DNA from: DATKZM01 sp035527975
GTDB taxonomy: Bacteria; Pseudomonadota; Alphaproteobacteria; JAPULJ01
Direction: 5' to 3'
Length of the DNA stretch: 64,000 bases
NCBI GenBank assembly: GCA_035527975.1
Contig: DATKZM010000091.1
Coordinates: forward strand, 17,901 to 81,900
Both the position numbers and the translations under genes were made by a program. Each line of letters begins with the position of its first letter. Position 1 is the first letter of the stretch. Below the pieces are notes generated by a model that had not been told where the DNA came from, did not search any database, and was given only the letters and a program-made list of their open reading frames with translations. This document shows positions 1 through 8,943 of the stretch, piece after piece.

Positions 1-676
1 TGCCGCGCACGCCCTCGGGCGCATCGGGCAGCTTTGCCAGCACCAGGTGGATGATGTTCTCGGTCAGATCGTGCTCGCCGGCCGAGATGAAGATCTTGGT
101 GCCGGAGATCTTGTACGACCCATCACTATCAGGCACCGCCTTGGTGCGGATGAGCCCCAGATCTGTGCCGCAATGGGGCTCGGTGAGGCACATCGTGCCC
201 GACCACGAGCCGTCGACGAGCTTGGGCAGATACTCGTCCTTCAATTCGTCGGTGCCGTGATGCTCGATCGCATTGTAGGCGCCCATCGAGAGCCCCGGAT
301 ACATACCGAAGGACATGTTGGCCGAGCAGATCATCTCTTCGAAGACAATGTTGATGACCTTGGGCAGACCCTGACCGCCATATTTGGGATCGCAGGCGAT
401 GCCGCACCAACCCGACTCGGCGAATGTCTTGTACGCTTCCTTGAAACCTTCGGGCGTACGGACAACGCCGTTTTCATACGTACAGCCCTCCTGGTCACCC
501 GAATAGTTGAGCGGCTGCAGTTCGTTCTCGCAGAGCTTGGCGCCTTCCTCGAGGATGGCGTCGATCAGGTCGGGCGTTGCTTCCTCGTAGCCGGGCAACT
601 CGGCGAGCGTCTCGACGCCAAGCATCTCGTGCAGCACGAAGCGCATCTCGCGCAAAGGGGCCTTGTAGGTCGCCAT
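1..676 (-). CDS. Acyl-CoA dehydrogenase, partial (C-terminal part beyond the left edge)
   Basis: FAD-dependent enzyme that oxidises acyl-CoA to trans-2-enoyl-CoA, the first step of beta-oxidation. About 225 residues are visible with no stop codon. They begin MATYKAPLREMRF, the N-terminal extension typical of the larger (about 590-residue) acyl-CoA dehydrogenase subfamily, and contain the FAD-contacting stretch MCLTEPHCGTDLG near residue 163. The ATG is preceded by AGGAG, and the gap to the upstream hydroxyacyl-CoA dehydrogenase stop is only 12 bp. It is therefore the last visible gene of the operon TetR-thiolase-FadN-dehydrogenase. The family is clear; chain-length preference cannot be read from the sequence. 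Confidence 0.93.
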   Translation of the reverse strand, partial: MATYKAPLREMRFVLHEMLGVETLAELPGYEEATPDLIDAILEEGAKLCENELQPLNYSGDQEGCTYENGVVRTPEGFKEAYKTFAESGWCGIACDPKYGGQGLPKVINIVFEEMICSANMSFGMYPGLSMGAYNAIEHHGTDELKDEYLPKLVDGSWSGTMCLTEPHCGTDLGLIRTKAVPDSDGSYKISGTKIFISAGEHDLTENIIHLVLAKLPDAPEGVRG

Positions 677-688
677 GGGTGCGGTCTC

Positions 689-3010
689 CTAGTTCCTGAG
701 CGGCTTGCCGGTGGTCAGCGTGTGCTCGATGCGGGCCAGTGTCTTTTCGGTGCGCACGAGCTTCATGAACTCCTGCACCTCGAGCTTCAACAACTGGTCT
801 TCGGTGACGGTCTCGGTGATGTCGGTGTCGCCGCCCGACAGCACGGCGGCGACGCCGCCGGCGACCCTCGCATCATGCCGGGAGGCCTGGCCCTGCTGGA
901 CAAAACCGGCAACCGCGAGATCCATGGCCGCCTTCGCGGTCGGTCCCGGCAGGTTGAGCTCGGCCGGCTCGGGCGGCGCATAGCCCTTTGCCAGCGCCAG
1001 TGCCTTGGCCTTGGCGTCGGCCAGCAGCCGGTCGCGGTTCATGGTGATGGCGTCGCCGGCGCGCAGGATTTTCATGTCCTGGGCGAGTGCCGCCGAGCGC
1101 GACACCGCGGCCGTCGAGATGTATTCGAAGGCCTTGCCGACAGCCGGCATGTAGCCGCCCGGCCGCCTCTGGTCGACGGCCCAGCGCGTCACCATCTCCT
1201 TGCAGCCGCCCCAGCCCGGCACCAGGCCGACGCCGACCTCGACCAGACCGATATAGGCTTCGGCGTGAGCCTGGATCGCGTCGGAATGCAGCAGCACCTC
1301 GCAGCCGCCGCCAAGCGCCATGCCGGCCGGCGCGCCGACCACGGGGAAGGGCGCGTATTTCAGCTTCTTGTACGTACGCTGGCCCTGCTCGATGCCCTGC
1401 TCGATCATCGGCCAGACGCCGACATTGGCGGCGAAGAGCGCAAGACCGATATTGGCGCCGACGGAAAAATTATCCGCCTCGTTATAGATGACGAGCGCCG
1501 TCATATCTTTCCCGACGATGCCGATCGCCTTGTCGATCATCGCCATGATCTCGCCGTCGATCGCGTTCATCTTGGACGTGAATTCAAGGCAGGCGACACC
1601 GTCGCCAATATCCCACAGGCTCGCCGAGGCGTTCTTCGCGATCGGCTCGGAGGCGCGCTTGATGTCCTCGAGCTTGAGAACCCCTTCAGGCCGCGTAACG
1701 TCGTGGTATTTGCCATCGGTGCCGAAGAACTGCAGCTTGCCGTTCTCGACGCGGTAGAAGCTGCCTTCGCCAACCTTGCTCAGCAACGCGGGCACCGGCC
1801 GGCCTTCTTCGGCGAGCTTGTCCGCGAACCACCTTGCACCCAGCCGGTCGATCAGCTCGAACGGCCCCCATTTCCAGGCATAGCCGAGCCGCATCGCCTC
1901 ATCGACCTTGACGATATCGTCGGCGATTTCGGGCACCAACAGCGCTGCATAGCTGAGCGTGTGCGAGAGCACCGCCCAGGCATAGCCGCCGCCCTTGTCC
2001 TCGTGGGTGACCAGCGTCTTCAGATCCTTGCGGCCGGCGCGCACGCTGGCGAGCTGCGCCTTCACCGAGGGTCTGTACTCGCCGGTCGCAAGGTCGATCG
2101 ATTCCTTGACGCGGCCGCCGCCGTCGCGGTTCAGCCGGTAAAAACCGCCCTTGCCCTTGCGGCCGGTATAGCCGTCGTCGATCATCTTCTGGATCTTGTC
2201 CGAGGCGCGGTAGAGCGCCTTGTACGGATCGCCGTCGGGCACATTGTCGTAGAGCGATTTGGCGACATGCGGCATCAGGTCGAGCCCGACCAGATCCATG
2301 AGCCCGAAGATGCCGGTCTTGGGCACGCCCATCGGGCTGCCGGCAACCGCGTCGGCCTCCTCCACGGTGAGCCCCCGATCCATGGCCTCGTTGATCGCGA
2401 CTTGGCCGAACAGCGTGCCGATGCGGTTGGCGACGAAGCCCGGCGTGTCCTTGGCATCGACGATGCCCTTGCCGAGGCGTACGTCTCCGAACGCACGTAC
2501 GGTCTCGACGACCTCCTTGCGCGACTTGGGTCCCGCGACGATCTCAAGCAGCCGCAGATAGCGCGGCGGATTGAAGAAATGCGTGATGACAAAATCCCGC
2601 TGGAAGCTCTCCGGCAGACCGCCGGTCAGTTGTGCGAGCGGGATCGTCGATGTGTTGGAGGAAACAATCGAGCCTTTCTTGCGGTGCGCCTCGAGCTTTT
2701 TGTAGAGATCCTGCTTGATGTCGAGCCGCTCGATCACGGCCTCGACGATCCAGTCCACCTCGCCCAGAGCGTCCAAATCGTCTTCGATATTGGCGGGCGT
2801 CACCAACTTCATGGCGCGCGGATGCATGAAGGGCGCGGGGTCGGTCTTCTTCATGCGCTCGATGGCCTTGCGAGCCACGATCGAGCGGTCGTTCGCGCCC
2901 TCGGGCACGATGTCGTAGAGCAGCACCGGCACGCCGGCATTGGCCAGGTGCGCGGCGATCCCGCCGCCCATCACGCCCGAGCCGATCACGGCTGCTTTCT
3001 GGATTTCCAT
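689..3010 (-). CDS. 3-hydroxyacyl-CoA dehydrogenase / enoyl-CoA hydratase fusion (FadN type)
   Basis: Bifunctional beta-oxidation enzyme of 773 residues. The N-terminal NAD-binding domain has the Rossmann motif GSGVMGGG at residues 10-17. The hydroxyacyl-CoA dehydrogenase catalytic region includes SNTS near 118-121 and the His of THFFNPP at about 144. The C-terminal third is a crotonase-fold domain with GGGCEVLLHSD and VGVGLVPGWGG at about 565-605. This order (dehydrogenase first, hydratase last) is that of Bacillus FadN and differs from E. coli FadB, where the hydratase comes first. A GGAG ribosome site precedes the ATG. It lies between thiolase and acyl-CoA dehydrogenase genes on the same strand, so it supplies steps two and three of fatty-acid degradation in this operon. 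Confidence 0.94.
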   Translation of the reverse strand: MEIQKAAVIGSGVMGGGIAAHLANAGVPVLLYDIVPEGANDRSIVARKAIERMKKTDPAPFMHPRAMKLVTPANIEDDLDALGEVDWIVEAVIERLDIKQDLYKKLEAHRKKGSIVSSNTSTIPLAQLTGGLPESFQRDFVITHFFNPPRYLRLLEIVAGPKSRKEVVETVRAFGDVRLGKGIVDAKDTPGFVANRIGTLFGQVAINEAMDRGLTVEEADAVAGSPMGVPKTGIFGLMDLVGLDLMPHVAKSLYDNVPDGDPYKALYRASDKIQKMIDDGYTGRKGKGGFYRLNRDGGGRVKESIDLATGEYRPSVKAQLASVRAGRKDLKTLVTHEDKGGGYAWAVLSHTLSYAALLVPEIADDIVKVDEAMRLGYAWKWGPFELIDRLGARWFADKLAEEGRPVPALLSKVGEGSFYRVENGKLQFFGTDGKYHDVTRPEGVLKLEDIKRASEPIAKNASASLWDIGDGVACLEFTSKMNAIDGEIMAMIDKAIGIVGKDMTALVIYNEADNFSVGANIGLALFAANVGVWPMIEQGIEQGQRTYKKLKYAPFPVVGAPAGMALGGGCEVLLHSDAIQAHAEAYIGLVEVGVGLVPGWGGCKEMVTRWAVDQRRPGGYMPAVGKAFEYISTAAVSRSAALAQDMKILRAGDAITMNRDRLLADAKAKALALAKGYAPPEPAELNLPGPTAKAAMDLAVAGFVQQGQASRHDARVAGGVAAVLSGGDTDITETVTEDQLLKLEVQEFMKLVRTEKTLARIEHTLTTGKPLRN

Positions 3011-3033
3011 GTCTCTCCGCTTTCCTGCTGCGC

Positions 3034-3111
3034 CTCATCCTGAGCCTGTCGAAGGATGAGGGACGCTGTTCCGCGCCTGCCGCCCTCGTGCTTCGACAAG
3101 CTCAGCATGAG
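3034..3111. repeat. Pair of inverted REP-like repeats between fadN and fadA
   Basis: Two copies of a roughly 30-bp palindromic unit face each other. The left copy has arms CTCATCCT/AGGATGAG around GAGCCTGTCGA. The right copy is its near-exact reverse complement, with arms slightly diverged to CTCGTGCT/AGCATGAG. They sit in the short gap of the beta-oxidation operon. Elements of this appearance are scattered in many alphaproteobacterial genomes. Here they could form an RNA hairpin that affects the balance between the two cistrons, which is inference. Confidence 0.7.
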
Positions 3112-3140
3112 GGCTTTGGTTAGGTCGGGAGCAGCCGCCC

Positions 3141-4283
3141 TCAGACCGCTTCCAGCACCGTGGCGATACCCTGGCCGCCGCCGATACACATCGTCGCAAC
3201 CGCGTATTTTCCGCCCTCGCGGGCGAGGTTCGATGCCGCCTTGCCGGTGATACGCGCGCCCGAGGCGCCGAGCGGATGGCCGAGCGCGATGGCGCCGCCG
3301 TCGAGGTTCACCTTGGCAGGATCGATGCCGAGCTCCTTGATGCAGGCGATCGATTGCGAGGCGAAGGCCTCGTTCAGCTCCATCACGTCGATATCCTCGA
3401 TCGTGAGGCCAGCACGCTCCAGCGCCTTGCGCGTCGCCTCGACGGGACCCATGCCCATGATCTCGGGTTCCAGCCCGGTGCCGGCGATCGCCTTGATGCG
3501 CGCGAGGATCGGCAGCTTGTTCTTCTTGGCGTAGTCCTCGGTGCAGACCAGCACCGCCGAGGCGCCGTCGGTGAGCGGCGAGGAGGTGCCCGCGGTCACC
3601 GTGCCGTCCTTGTCGAAGGCGGGCTTCAGGCCCGACAGCGTTTCCTGACTGCTATCCGCGCGGATGCCGCCATCCTCGTCGACGACGCCGTTATTCGGCG
3701 TCTCGATGGGCACGATCTCGTCTTTCAGCTTGCCGGCCTTGCGCGCGGCCTCGGCTTTTTGGTGGCTGGCGATGGCGAAGTCCTGCTGGATCTCGCGGGT
3801 CACTTGGTACTTCTTGGCAACTTCCTCGGCGGTCTGGCCCATCGAGTAGTAGGTCTCCGGCCAGCCCGTCGCCAGGTTCGGATTTGGCGAGGGGTTGTAG
3901 CCCATCATCGGCACTCGGCTCATCGACTCCACGCCCGCCGCGATGAAGGCCTCGCCGGCGCCCATCTGGATATCACCCGCGGCCATGTGGATGGCCTGCA
4001 TCGATGAGCCGCACCAGCGGTTGACCGTGATGCCGCCGGTCTTGACCGGCAGGTCGGACAGGAAGACGACGTAGCGCCCCATATTGAAGCCCTGCTCGGC
4101 CTCGGGCACGGCGCAGCCCAGGATCAGTGTTTCGATGTCGTCCTTGTTGACGCCGGTCTTCGCGATCAGCGCCTTGACGACCGCGGCGACCAAGTCGTCC
4201 GGCCGCACCTTGGTCAGCGTGCCCTTATGCGCGATGCCGAAGGGCGAGCGGGCATAGCCCGCAATGACGACGTTCTTCTCCAT
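3141..4283 (-). CDS. fadA: Acetyl-CoA acyltransferase (3-ketoacyl-CoA thiolase)
   Basis: Thiolase of 380 residues that cleaves 3-ketoacyl-CoA with CoA to give acetyl-CoA and a shortened acyl-CoA. All catalytic elements are visible: nucleophile Cys91 in NRWCGSSMQ, His336 in ALGHPLGASG, and the second Cys366 in TMCIGGGQG near the C terminus. The length is normal for the family. The gene lies between the TetR regulator (78-bp gap) and FadN on the same strand, which favours a degradative rather than biosynthetic (acetoacetyl-CoA) role. Confidence 0.94.
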   Translation of the reverse strand: MEKNVVIAGYARSPFGIAHKGTLTKVRPDDLVAAVVKALIAKTGVNKDDIETLILGCAVPEAEQGFNMGRYVVFLSDLPVKTGGITVNRWCGSSMQAIHMAAGDIQMGAGEAFIAAGVESMSRVPMMGYNPSPNPNLATGWPETYYSMGQTAEEVAKKYQVTREIQQDFAIASHQKAEAARKAGKLKDEIVPIETPNNGVVDEDGGIRADSSQETLSGLKPAFDKDGTVTAGTSSPLTDGASAVLVCTEDYAKKNKLPILARIKAIAGTGLEPEIMGMGPVEATRKALERAGLTIEDIDVMELNEAFASQSIACIKELGIDPAKVNLDGGAIALGHPLGASGARITGKAASNLAREGGKYAVATMCIGGGQGIATVLEAV

Positions 4284-4360
4284 GGTCCTTGCCTTCCTTC
4301 ACTGACGGGCCGATGCGGTCCCGCGCTACGCCATTTTCACCCAACCGCCTAACGATTGCC

Positions 4361-4918
4361 CTAATCCAGCAGCGCGACGATGTCGCGGCCGGCGCGGCGC
4401 AGAATCTCCTCGTCCCCCGTCAGCCCCATCATCATGATGGCGCCCTGGACGCGGGCGATCGCATCCTCGGCCAGTTCACGCGCGCGCTCCTCGCCATACT
4501 TGCCGGCGAGAATCCGCGTCAATGCCTTCGCCCACTCCTCGAAATACGTGCGGATGCGCTCGACGAATTCCGGCACGCTGCCGCCCACCTCGAGCGCAAG
4601 ATTGCCCATCACACAGCCGCCCTCGCGGCCCATGAAATAGCGCTCCACCGCCTCGCCCAGCGCTCGCAAACGCTCCTTTGGTGTCCGCCCGTCATCGTTG
4701 GCGGGCAGGAAAAGCTTGGCGCGCCCGTCCTCGATCACCCGGTCGAGCGCCGCCACGGCGAGTTCCTTCTTGCCCGGAAAGTAGTGATAGACGCTGCCCT
4801 TCAGAAGCCCGCAGGCGCCGCTGATATCCGACATCGACGTATGGTGATAGCCCTTCACCCGGAAGAGGGTAAGCGCACCGTCGATGACGTCCTCGCGATC
4901 GGTCTTCTTCACGGCCAT
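4361..4918 (-). CDS. TetR/AcrR-family transcriptional regulator
   Basis: One-component repressor of 185 residues. The N-terminal helix-turn-helix spans about residues 8-50 (EDVIDGALTLFRVKG, then DISGACGLLKGSVYHYFPGKKEL, the signature YHYFPGKKEL of TetR proteins). The C-terminal ligand-binding domain is less conserved and contains a GCVMGNLALE-type segment found in TetR proteins of the AcrR/NemR kind. I chose the internal ATG at 4918 because the homologous part starts at MAVKKTDRED; an upstream ATG at 4972 would add 18 unusual residues. It is the first gene of the beta-oxidation operon and probably represses it and itself, responding to an acyl-CoA or related metabolite (inference). Confidence 0.9.
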   Translation of the reverse strand: MAVKKTDREDVIDGALTLFRVKGYHHTSMSDISGACGLLKGSVYHYFPGKKELAVAALDRVIEDGRAKLFLPANDDGRTPKERLRALGEAVERYFMGREGGCVMGNLALEVGGSVPEFVERIRTYFEEWAKALTRILAGKYGEERARELAEDAIARVQGAIMMMGLTGDEEILRRAGRDIVALLD

Positions 4919-5013
4919 AAACGTGCGTACTTCCAGTAGCTGCGGCGCGCTTTTCTGCGGGTGGCCGGCCATCGCCGGGCCAACCTCGAGCGAATTGGCG
5001 AGGAATTTCGTCC

Positions 5014-5033
5014 AACCAAACGTTCGGTTGGTT
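5014..5033. promoter_or_regulatory. Probable TetR operator
   Basis: A 20-bp imperfect palindrome with perfect outer arms AACCAA/TTGGTT around ACGTTCGG (16 of 20 positions symmetric). It lies about 95 bp upstream of the TetR start, where an autoregulated operon promoter would be expected. TetR-family dimers typically bind palindromes of this size. The target is inferred from position only. Confidence 0.55.
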
Positions 5034-5040
5034 CACTGGC

Positions 5041-5405
5041 AATTTATGGACGAGCCGCGATCGTGTCAAGAAGGTTCTTGTAGTGGGTCCGGCAGCCTGC
5101 CCCGTAGTGAGTGGTGGCTTTCCATGCCACCCGGCAGCGTGCCTGTCGGAAATCGTCCCGGCGCAGTATGCAATTTCATCCGCCATCTGATGCGGCAGAC
5201 CGGCATCCGCCGGTGACGGGAGAGCCGGAAACCCGCCCCCATAATGAGCCACCGGCCTTCGCCAACCACCACGACCAGCGCCTTTAAACAAATTTCCACG
5301 CCCGTCACCCTGCTTCCTGTTGGCCCGCTTCGCTCGGCCCGCTAGACTGCGGCCCGTCGCCTGGATCCAGTGGGTGCGCACACAGTTCAGCCAGCAGGAG
5401 CGGCC
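5041..5405. other. Structured 365-bp intergenic region between tetR and lemA
   Basis: No convincing gene is seen. The stretch contains a hairpin GGTGGC/GCCACC (5113-5118 and 5126-5131) flanked by two 13-bp near-identical direct repeats beginning CCGGCAG (5089-5101 and 5131-5143). There are also several overlapping CATCCGCC/GGCGGATG-type inversions around 5175-5215. An 80-codon ORF on the minus strand (5066-5308) crosses it but resembles no protein I know and lacks a good ribosome site. It may be a decayed mobile fragment or a structured RNA. Confidence 0.4.
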
Positions 5406-5963
5406 ATGTGGCTTTGGGTGGTGATCGGGCTCGCCGTCGTTTTCGTTCTCGTAATCATTTGGATCTTCAACAAATTCGTGCGCCTGCGCGCGATGTCACG
5501 CGAGGGCTGGAGCGGCATCGATGTGCAGCTGAAGCGCCGCTACGACCTCGTTCCCAACCTCGTTGAGACGGTCAAAGGCTACAAGATCTACGAAAAGGAC
5601 GTGCTGACGCGTATCGTCAAGCTGCGTGGCGAGGCGGGCCGGGAGAGCCACCCCGAGGCGCGCGGCGCAATCGAGGGCGATCTGGCCCAGACTATCGGCC
5701 GGCTGTTCGCGGTGGCGGAGAAATATCCCGACCTCAAGGCGAGCAAGGTCTATCTCGATCTTCAGGAAAAGCTAACCGAGGTCGAGGATCATCTGCAGTA
5801 TGCCCGGCGCTACTACAATGGCACCGTCCGCAACCTCAACATTTACGTCCAGTCGTTTCCGAGCAACCTGATCGCCGCGGTTTTCGGCTTCAAGCGCGCG
5901 GAATATTTTCAGCTCGACGCGCCCGAGGAGGGCCTCGCCCCCGAGGTCAAGCTGGCGAGCTGA
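5406..5963 (+). CDS. LemA family membrane protein
   Basis: Protein of 185 residues with one N-terminal transmembrane helix (about residues 2-22, rich in Val, Ile and Leu). A helical bundle follows with the LemA landmarks GIDVQLKRRYDLVPNLVETVKGY at about 37-59, an AEKYPDLKAS segment, and YNGTVRNLN near 140. An AGGAG ribosome site ends 5 bases before the ATG. It is followed 25 bp downstream by a DUF2207 membrane protein; LemA and DUF2207/TPM-type proteins are frequent neighbours. The cellular role is not well defined; an envelope-associated function is inferred from topology and context. Confidence 0.9.
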   Translation: MWLWVVIGLAVVFVLVIIWIFNKFVRLRAMSREGWSGIDVQLKRRYDLVPNLVETVKGYKIYEKDVLTRIVKLRGEAGRESHPEARGAIEGDLAQTIGRLFAVAEKYPDLKASKVYLDLQEKLTEVEDHLQYARRYYNGTVRNLNIYVQSFPSNLIAAVFGFKRAEYFQLDAPEEGLAPEVKLAS

Positions 5964-5988
5964 AGCCCCCTGATACAGGAATTTGCGC

Positions 5989-8025
5989 ATGGCCCAGCGC
6001 CTCTTCGCCCCGCTTCATTGGCTCGTCTGCTTTGCCGGCATGCTGTTCATCGCCAGCGTCGCCTTTGCCCAATCGACGGAGGAAGGCGAGGGCGAAAGGG
6101 GCGGCGGCGGCAGCAGCGGCGGCATGGAGGAAGGCGGCAGCGGCGCGAGCGGCGGCGGGATCGCGCCGCGCGGCCCGGTCGGGAACCTCTCGTACGAGCG
6201 CATCCTCGACTATGCGAGCCGCATCGAGGTCCGCAAGGACGCCAGCGTCATCGTCACCGAGACGATCCGGGTCGTCGCCGCGGGCCGGCAAATCAAGCGC
6301 GGCATCTTCCGCGACCTGCCGCTGCGCTACCGCACACCGAACGGCGCGCGCATGCGTGTCGACTTCAAGATCCTCGACATAAAACGCGATGGAAAAACAG
6401 AGGCTTACTTCACCGAGAGCCGTTCGAACGGGATCCGGATCTATATCGGCCGCAAGAGCTATTTTCTGCCGCGCGGGGTTTACACCTACACGATCAAGTA
6501 CCGCATGAGCCGGATGATCGGCTTCTTCGACGGCTTCGACGAGATCTACTGGAACGTCACCGGCAACGGCTGGGCCTTCACCATCGAGCAGGCAAGCGCC
6601 ACCGTGGTCCTGCCGGCCGGCGCCAGCGTGCGTCAGAGCATGGCCTATACCGGCCCCCAGGGCGCGCGCGGCACCGCCTATTCGAAACGGCCCGGCGCCG
6701 CCCCGACCGAGATGGTGTTCCGCACGACCCGGCGCCTGCGCGCGCGCGAAGGTTTGTCCGTGGCGGTCGGCTTCACCAAGGGCATCGTGGAGCCGCCTAG
6801 CGGGACCACGAAAATGCGGTGGTTCTTCGCCGACAACGCCCCGGCCATCCTCGGGCTCTTCGGTCTTGTGGTGCTCGGGATATTCTATCTTGTCGCCTGG
6901 ATCCGGGTCGGCCGCGATCCGGCCAAGGGCGCGATCATCCCATTGTATGAGCCGCCCAAGGGGATCTCGCCGGCCGCCGCGCGCTTCATCCGCCGCATGG
7001 GCTTCGACAACAAGGCCTTCGCCGCCGCGGTCGTCAACATGGCGGTCAAGGGCTACCTCACCATCGACGAGGACAAGAAGAAGACGTTCACCTTGAATCG
7101 CATCGACGAAGATAAATCGAAGCTCACCAAGGGCGAGCGCGACATCGCCAAAAAGCTGTTCCGCTCGAAATCGAAGATCAAGCTGGAGCAGGCGAACCAC
7201 TCCAAGATCAGCGGCGCGCTCAACGAGCTCAAAGCCTATCTGCGCCTGGAATTCGAGAAAGCCTATTTCCTCACCAACCGGGGCTACTTCTTCGCCGGCC
7301 TCGGCCTCACCGTGCTGGCGGTGGTGATCGCGCTGGCCACGGCCGAGGATGTGTTTCCCGCCATCTTCCTGGGCTTCTGGCTCAGTGTCTGGACGATCGG
7401 CGTCTTCTTCCTCGGCATGCAGGCCTGGAAATCGTGGCGCTCGGGCAGCTACGTGATGGGCGTGGTCATGACGCTCTTCTTCCTTCCGTTCTTCGCCGGC
7501 GAGGTCGCGGGCGCGGTCGGGCTTGGCCAGCTCATCGACTGGGTGGGCGTCGCGGCGATCCTGGCAATGGGGCTGATGAACGCGGTCTTCTTCCACCTCA
7601 TGCGGGCGCCGACGCGGATGGGCCGCAAGGTGATGGACCAGCTCGAAGGCTTCCGGATGTACCTCTCGGTCGCCGAGAAGGACCGCATGAACCTGATGAA
7701 TCCGCCGGCCGAAACCCCGGAATTGTTCGAGAAATTCCTGCCCTACGCACTCGCGCTCGATGTCGAGCAGAAATGGAGCGAGCGCTTCGCCGACGTGCTG
7801 AAGGCCGCGCGCATGGCCGACGGCACGCCCTATCATCCCTACTGGTATCATGGCCATTCCTGGTCGGCGCTGGGCGCGACGGGGCTGGCGAGCGGGCTCG
7901 GCGGCGCCTTCAGCGGCGCGATTTCCTCCTCATCGACGGCGCCGGGATCGTCCTCGGGCTCGGGCGGCGGCGGCGGCGGCTCCTCGGGCGGTGGCGGCGG
8001 CGGCGGTGGCGGTGGCGGCTGGTAG
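5989..8025 (+). CDS. DUF2207 domain membrane protein with Gly-rich tail
   Basis: Predicted envelope protein of 678 residues with a signal peptide ending near residue 27 (SVAFA). A Gly/Ser-rich linker and a large extracytoplasmic beta-rich domain of the DUF2207 type follow (YERILDYASRIEVRKDASVIVTET in overlapping pieces, later WNVTGNGW). After that come several transmembrane segments (about 280-305, 430-510 and 515-530) and a low-complexity C terminus made almost only of Gly and Ser. I chose the ATG at 5989 over the in-frame TTG at 5983 because AGGA lies 8 bases ahead of the ATG. It forms a pair with the upstream lemA gene. Function unknown; such Gly-rich tails are common in this family. Confidence 0.85.
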   Translation: MAQRLFAPLHWLVCFAGMLFIASVAFAQSTEEGEGERGGGGSSGGMEEGGSGASGGGIAPRGPVGNLSYERILDYASRIEVRKDASVIVTETIRVVAAGRQIKRGIFRDLPLRYRTPNGARMRVDFKILDIKRDGKTEAYFTESRSNGIRIYIGRKSYFLPRGVYTYTIKYRMSRMIGFFDGFDEIYWNVTGNGWAFTIEQASATVVLPAGASVRQSMAYTGPQGARGTAYSKRPGAAPTEMVFRTTRRLRAREGLSVAVGFTKGIVEPPSGTTKMRWFFADNAPAILGLFGLVVLGIFYLVAWIRVGRDPAKGAIIPLYEPPKGISPAAARFIRRMGFDNKAFAAAVVNMAVKGYLTIDEDKKKTFTLNRIDEDKSKLTKGERDIAKKLFRSKSKIKLEQANHSKISGALNELKAYLRLEFEKAYFLTNRGYFFAGLGLTVLAVVIALATAEDVFPAIFLGFWLSVWTIGVFFLGMQAWKSWRSGSYVMGVVMTLFFLPFFAGEVAGAVGLGQLIDWVGVAAILAMGLMNAVFFHLMRAPTRMGRKVMDQLEGFRMYLSVAEKDRMNLMNPPAETPELFEKFLPYALALDVEQKWSERFADVLKAARMADGTPYHPYWYHGHSWSALGATGLASGLGGAFSGAISSSSTAPGSSSGSGGGGGGSSGGGGGGGGGGGW

Positions 8026-8112
8026 GAGCGAGCGAGGGCCACCGACAAAAAGAGCGCCCGAGATCGTCGATAATTGGCGATGGTCGGTGCGCTTCGGGCG
8101 TATAACGCCGTT

Positions 8113-8943
8113 ATGCAATCGTTCGCGCGCGCATTCCTGATCCTCGCATCTCTAGCAGTCCTCGCGGCACCCGCCAGCGCGCGCGGTCCCCGCGATGTCG
8201 CTTACGGGCCTGACCCGCGCCATCGGCTCGATCTGTTTCTTCCTGCCAGCGAGGCGGCGGCGCGGGCGACCGGAACCCCGCGCAAGACGCTCATCTTCAT
8301 CCATGGCGGCGGCTGGCGGCGCGGCACCAAGGACCGCTACGGTTTCGTTGGTCGCAGCTTTTCGCAAGCCGGCTATGTCGTGGTGCTGGTGAATTACCGG
8401 CTCTATCCCCAGGTGCGTTTTCCGGCATTCGTCGACGATGCCGCGCGCGCGGTCGCCTGGGTGCGCACGAACGTACGCCGATACGGCGGCGATCCCGACC
8501 GGATCTACCTCATGGGCCATTCGGCCGGCGCGCATATCGCAGCGCTGCTGGCGCTCGATCCGCACTATCTGGGCGCGGCCGGCGTGCCGCGCACGGCAAT
8601 CGGCGGCATGATCGGACTGGCAGGACCGTATGTTTTCCACCCTGAGCGCGTGCCACGGCTGGCGCCGATCTTCGCCGCACATCCGCGGCCAAACGCCCGG
8701 CCGGTCGCAGTTACCGATAATGGCGGGCCACCGCTGCTGCTGCTTTCAGCCGGCCTCGACATGGTCGTCGGCCGCCGAAACGGTCCCGGTCTTGCCGCCG
8801 CCTATCGCCGCGCCGGCGGCCGGGCAACCGCGCGCAGCTATCCCGCAATCGGGCACGGCCAGATCGTGATCGCAATCTCTGAATTCTTCCAAGGCTTGGC
8901 GCCGGTGGTTCCGGACGTCGTCAAGTTCATCGGCAAGCCGTGA
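8113..8943 (+). CDS. Secreted alpha/beta hydrolase (carboxylesterase-like)
   Basis: Hydrolase of 276 residues with a probable signal peptide (hydrophobic stretch LILASLAVLAAPASA). The oxyanion-hole motif HGGGWRRG comes early. The nucleophile elbow GHSAG lies near residue 135, followed by an acid residue in SAGLDMVV and the catalytic His in IGHGQI near the C terminus. The pattern fits the BD-FAE/hormone-sensitive-lipase group of esterases. The in-frame ATG at 8074 would put residues in front of the signal peptide, so I start at 8113. The substrate cannot be told. Confidence 0.85.
   Translation: MQSFARAFLILASLAVLAAPASARGPRDVAYGPDPRHRLDLFLPASEAAARATGTPRKTLIFIHGGGWRRGTKDRYGFVGRSFSQAGYVVVLVNYRLYPQVRFPAFVDDAARAVAWVRTNVRRYGGDPDRIYLMGHSAGAHIAALLALDPHYLGAAGVPRTAIGGMIGLAGPYVFHPERVPRLAPIFAAHPRPNARPVAVTDNGGPPLLLLSAGLDMVVGRRNGPGLAAAYRRAGGRATARSYPAIGHGQIVIAISEFFQGLAPVVPDVVKFIGKP

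Noticed and set aside
47..3043. 998-codon plus-strand ORF
   Set aside because: It is antisense to the acyl-CoA dehydrogenase and FadN genes. Those have clear motifs and ribosome sites, and the antisense frame is a product of high G+C codon bias.
5101..5230. Possible cobalamin riboswitch because of GCGGCAGACCGGCATC
   Set aside because: The rest of the B12-element consensus and P3-P6 core could not be found on either strand, and the adjacent genes are unrelated to cobalamin.
5947..7857. 636-codon minus ORF
   Set aside because: Antisense to the DUF2207 gene, which has a signal peptide, membrane helices and a ribosome site.
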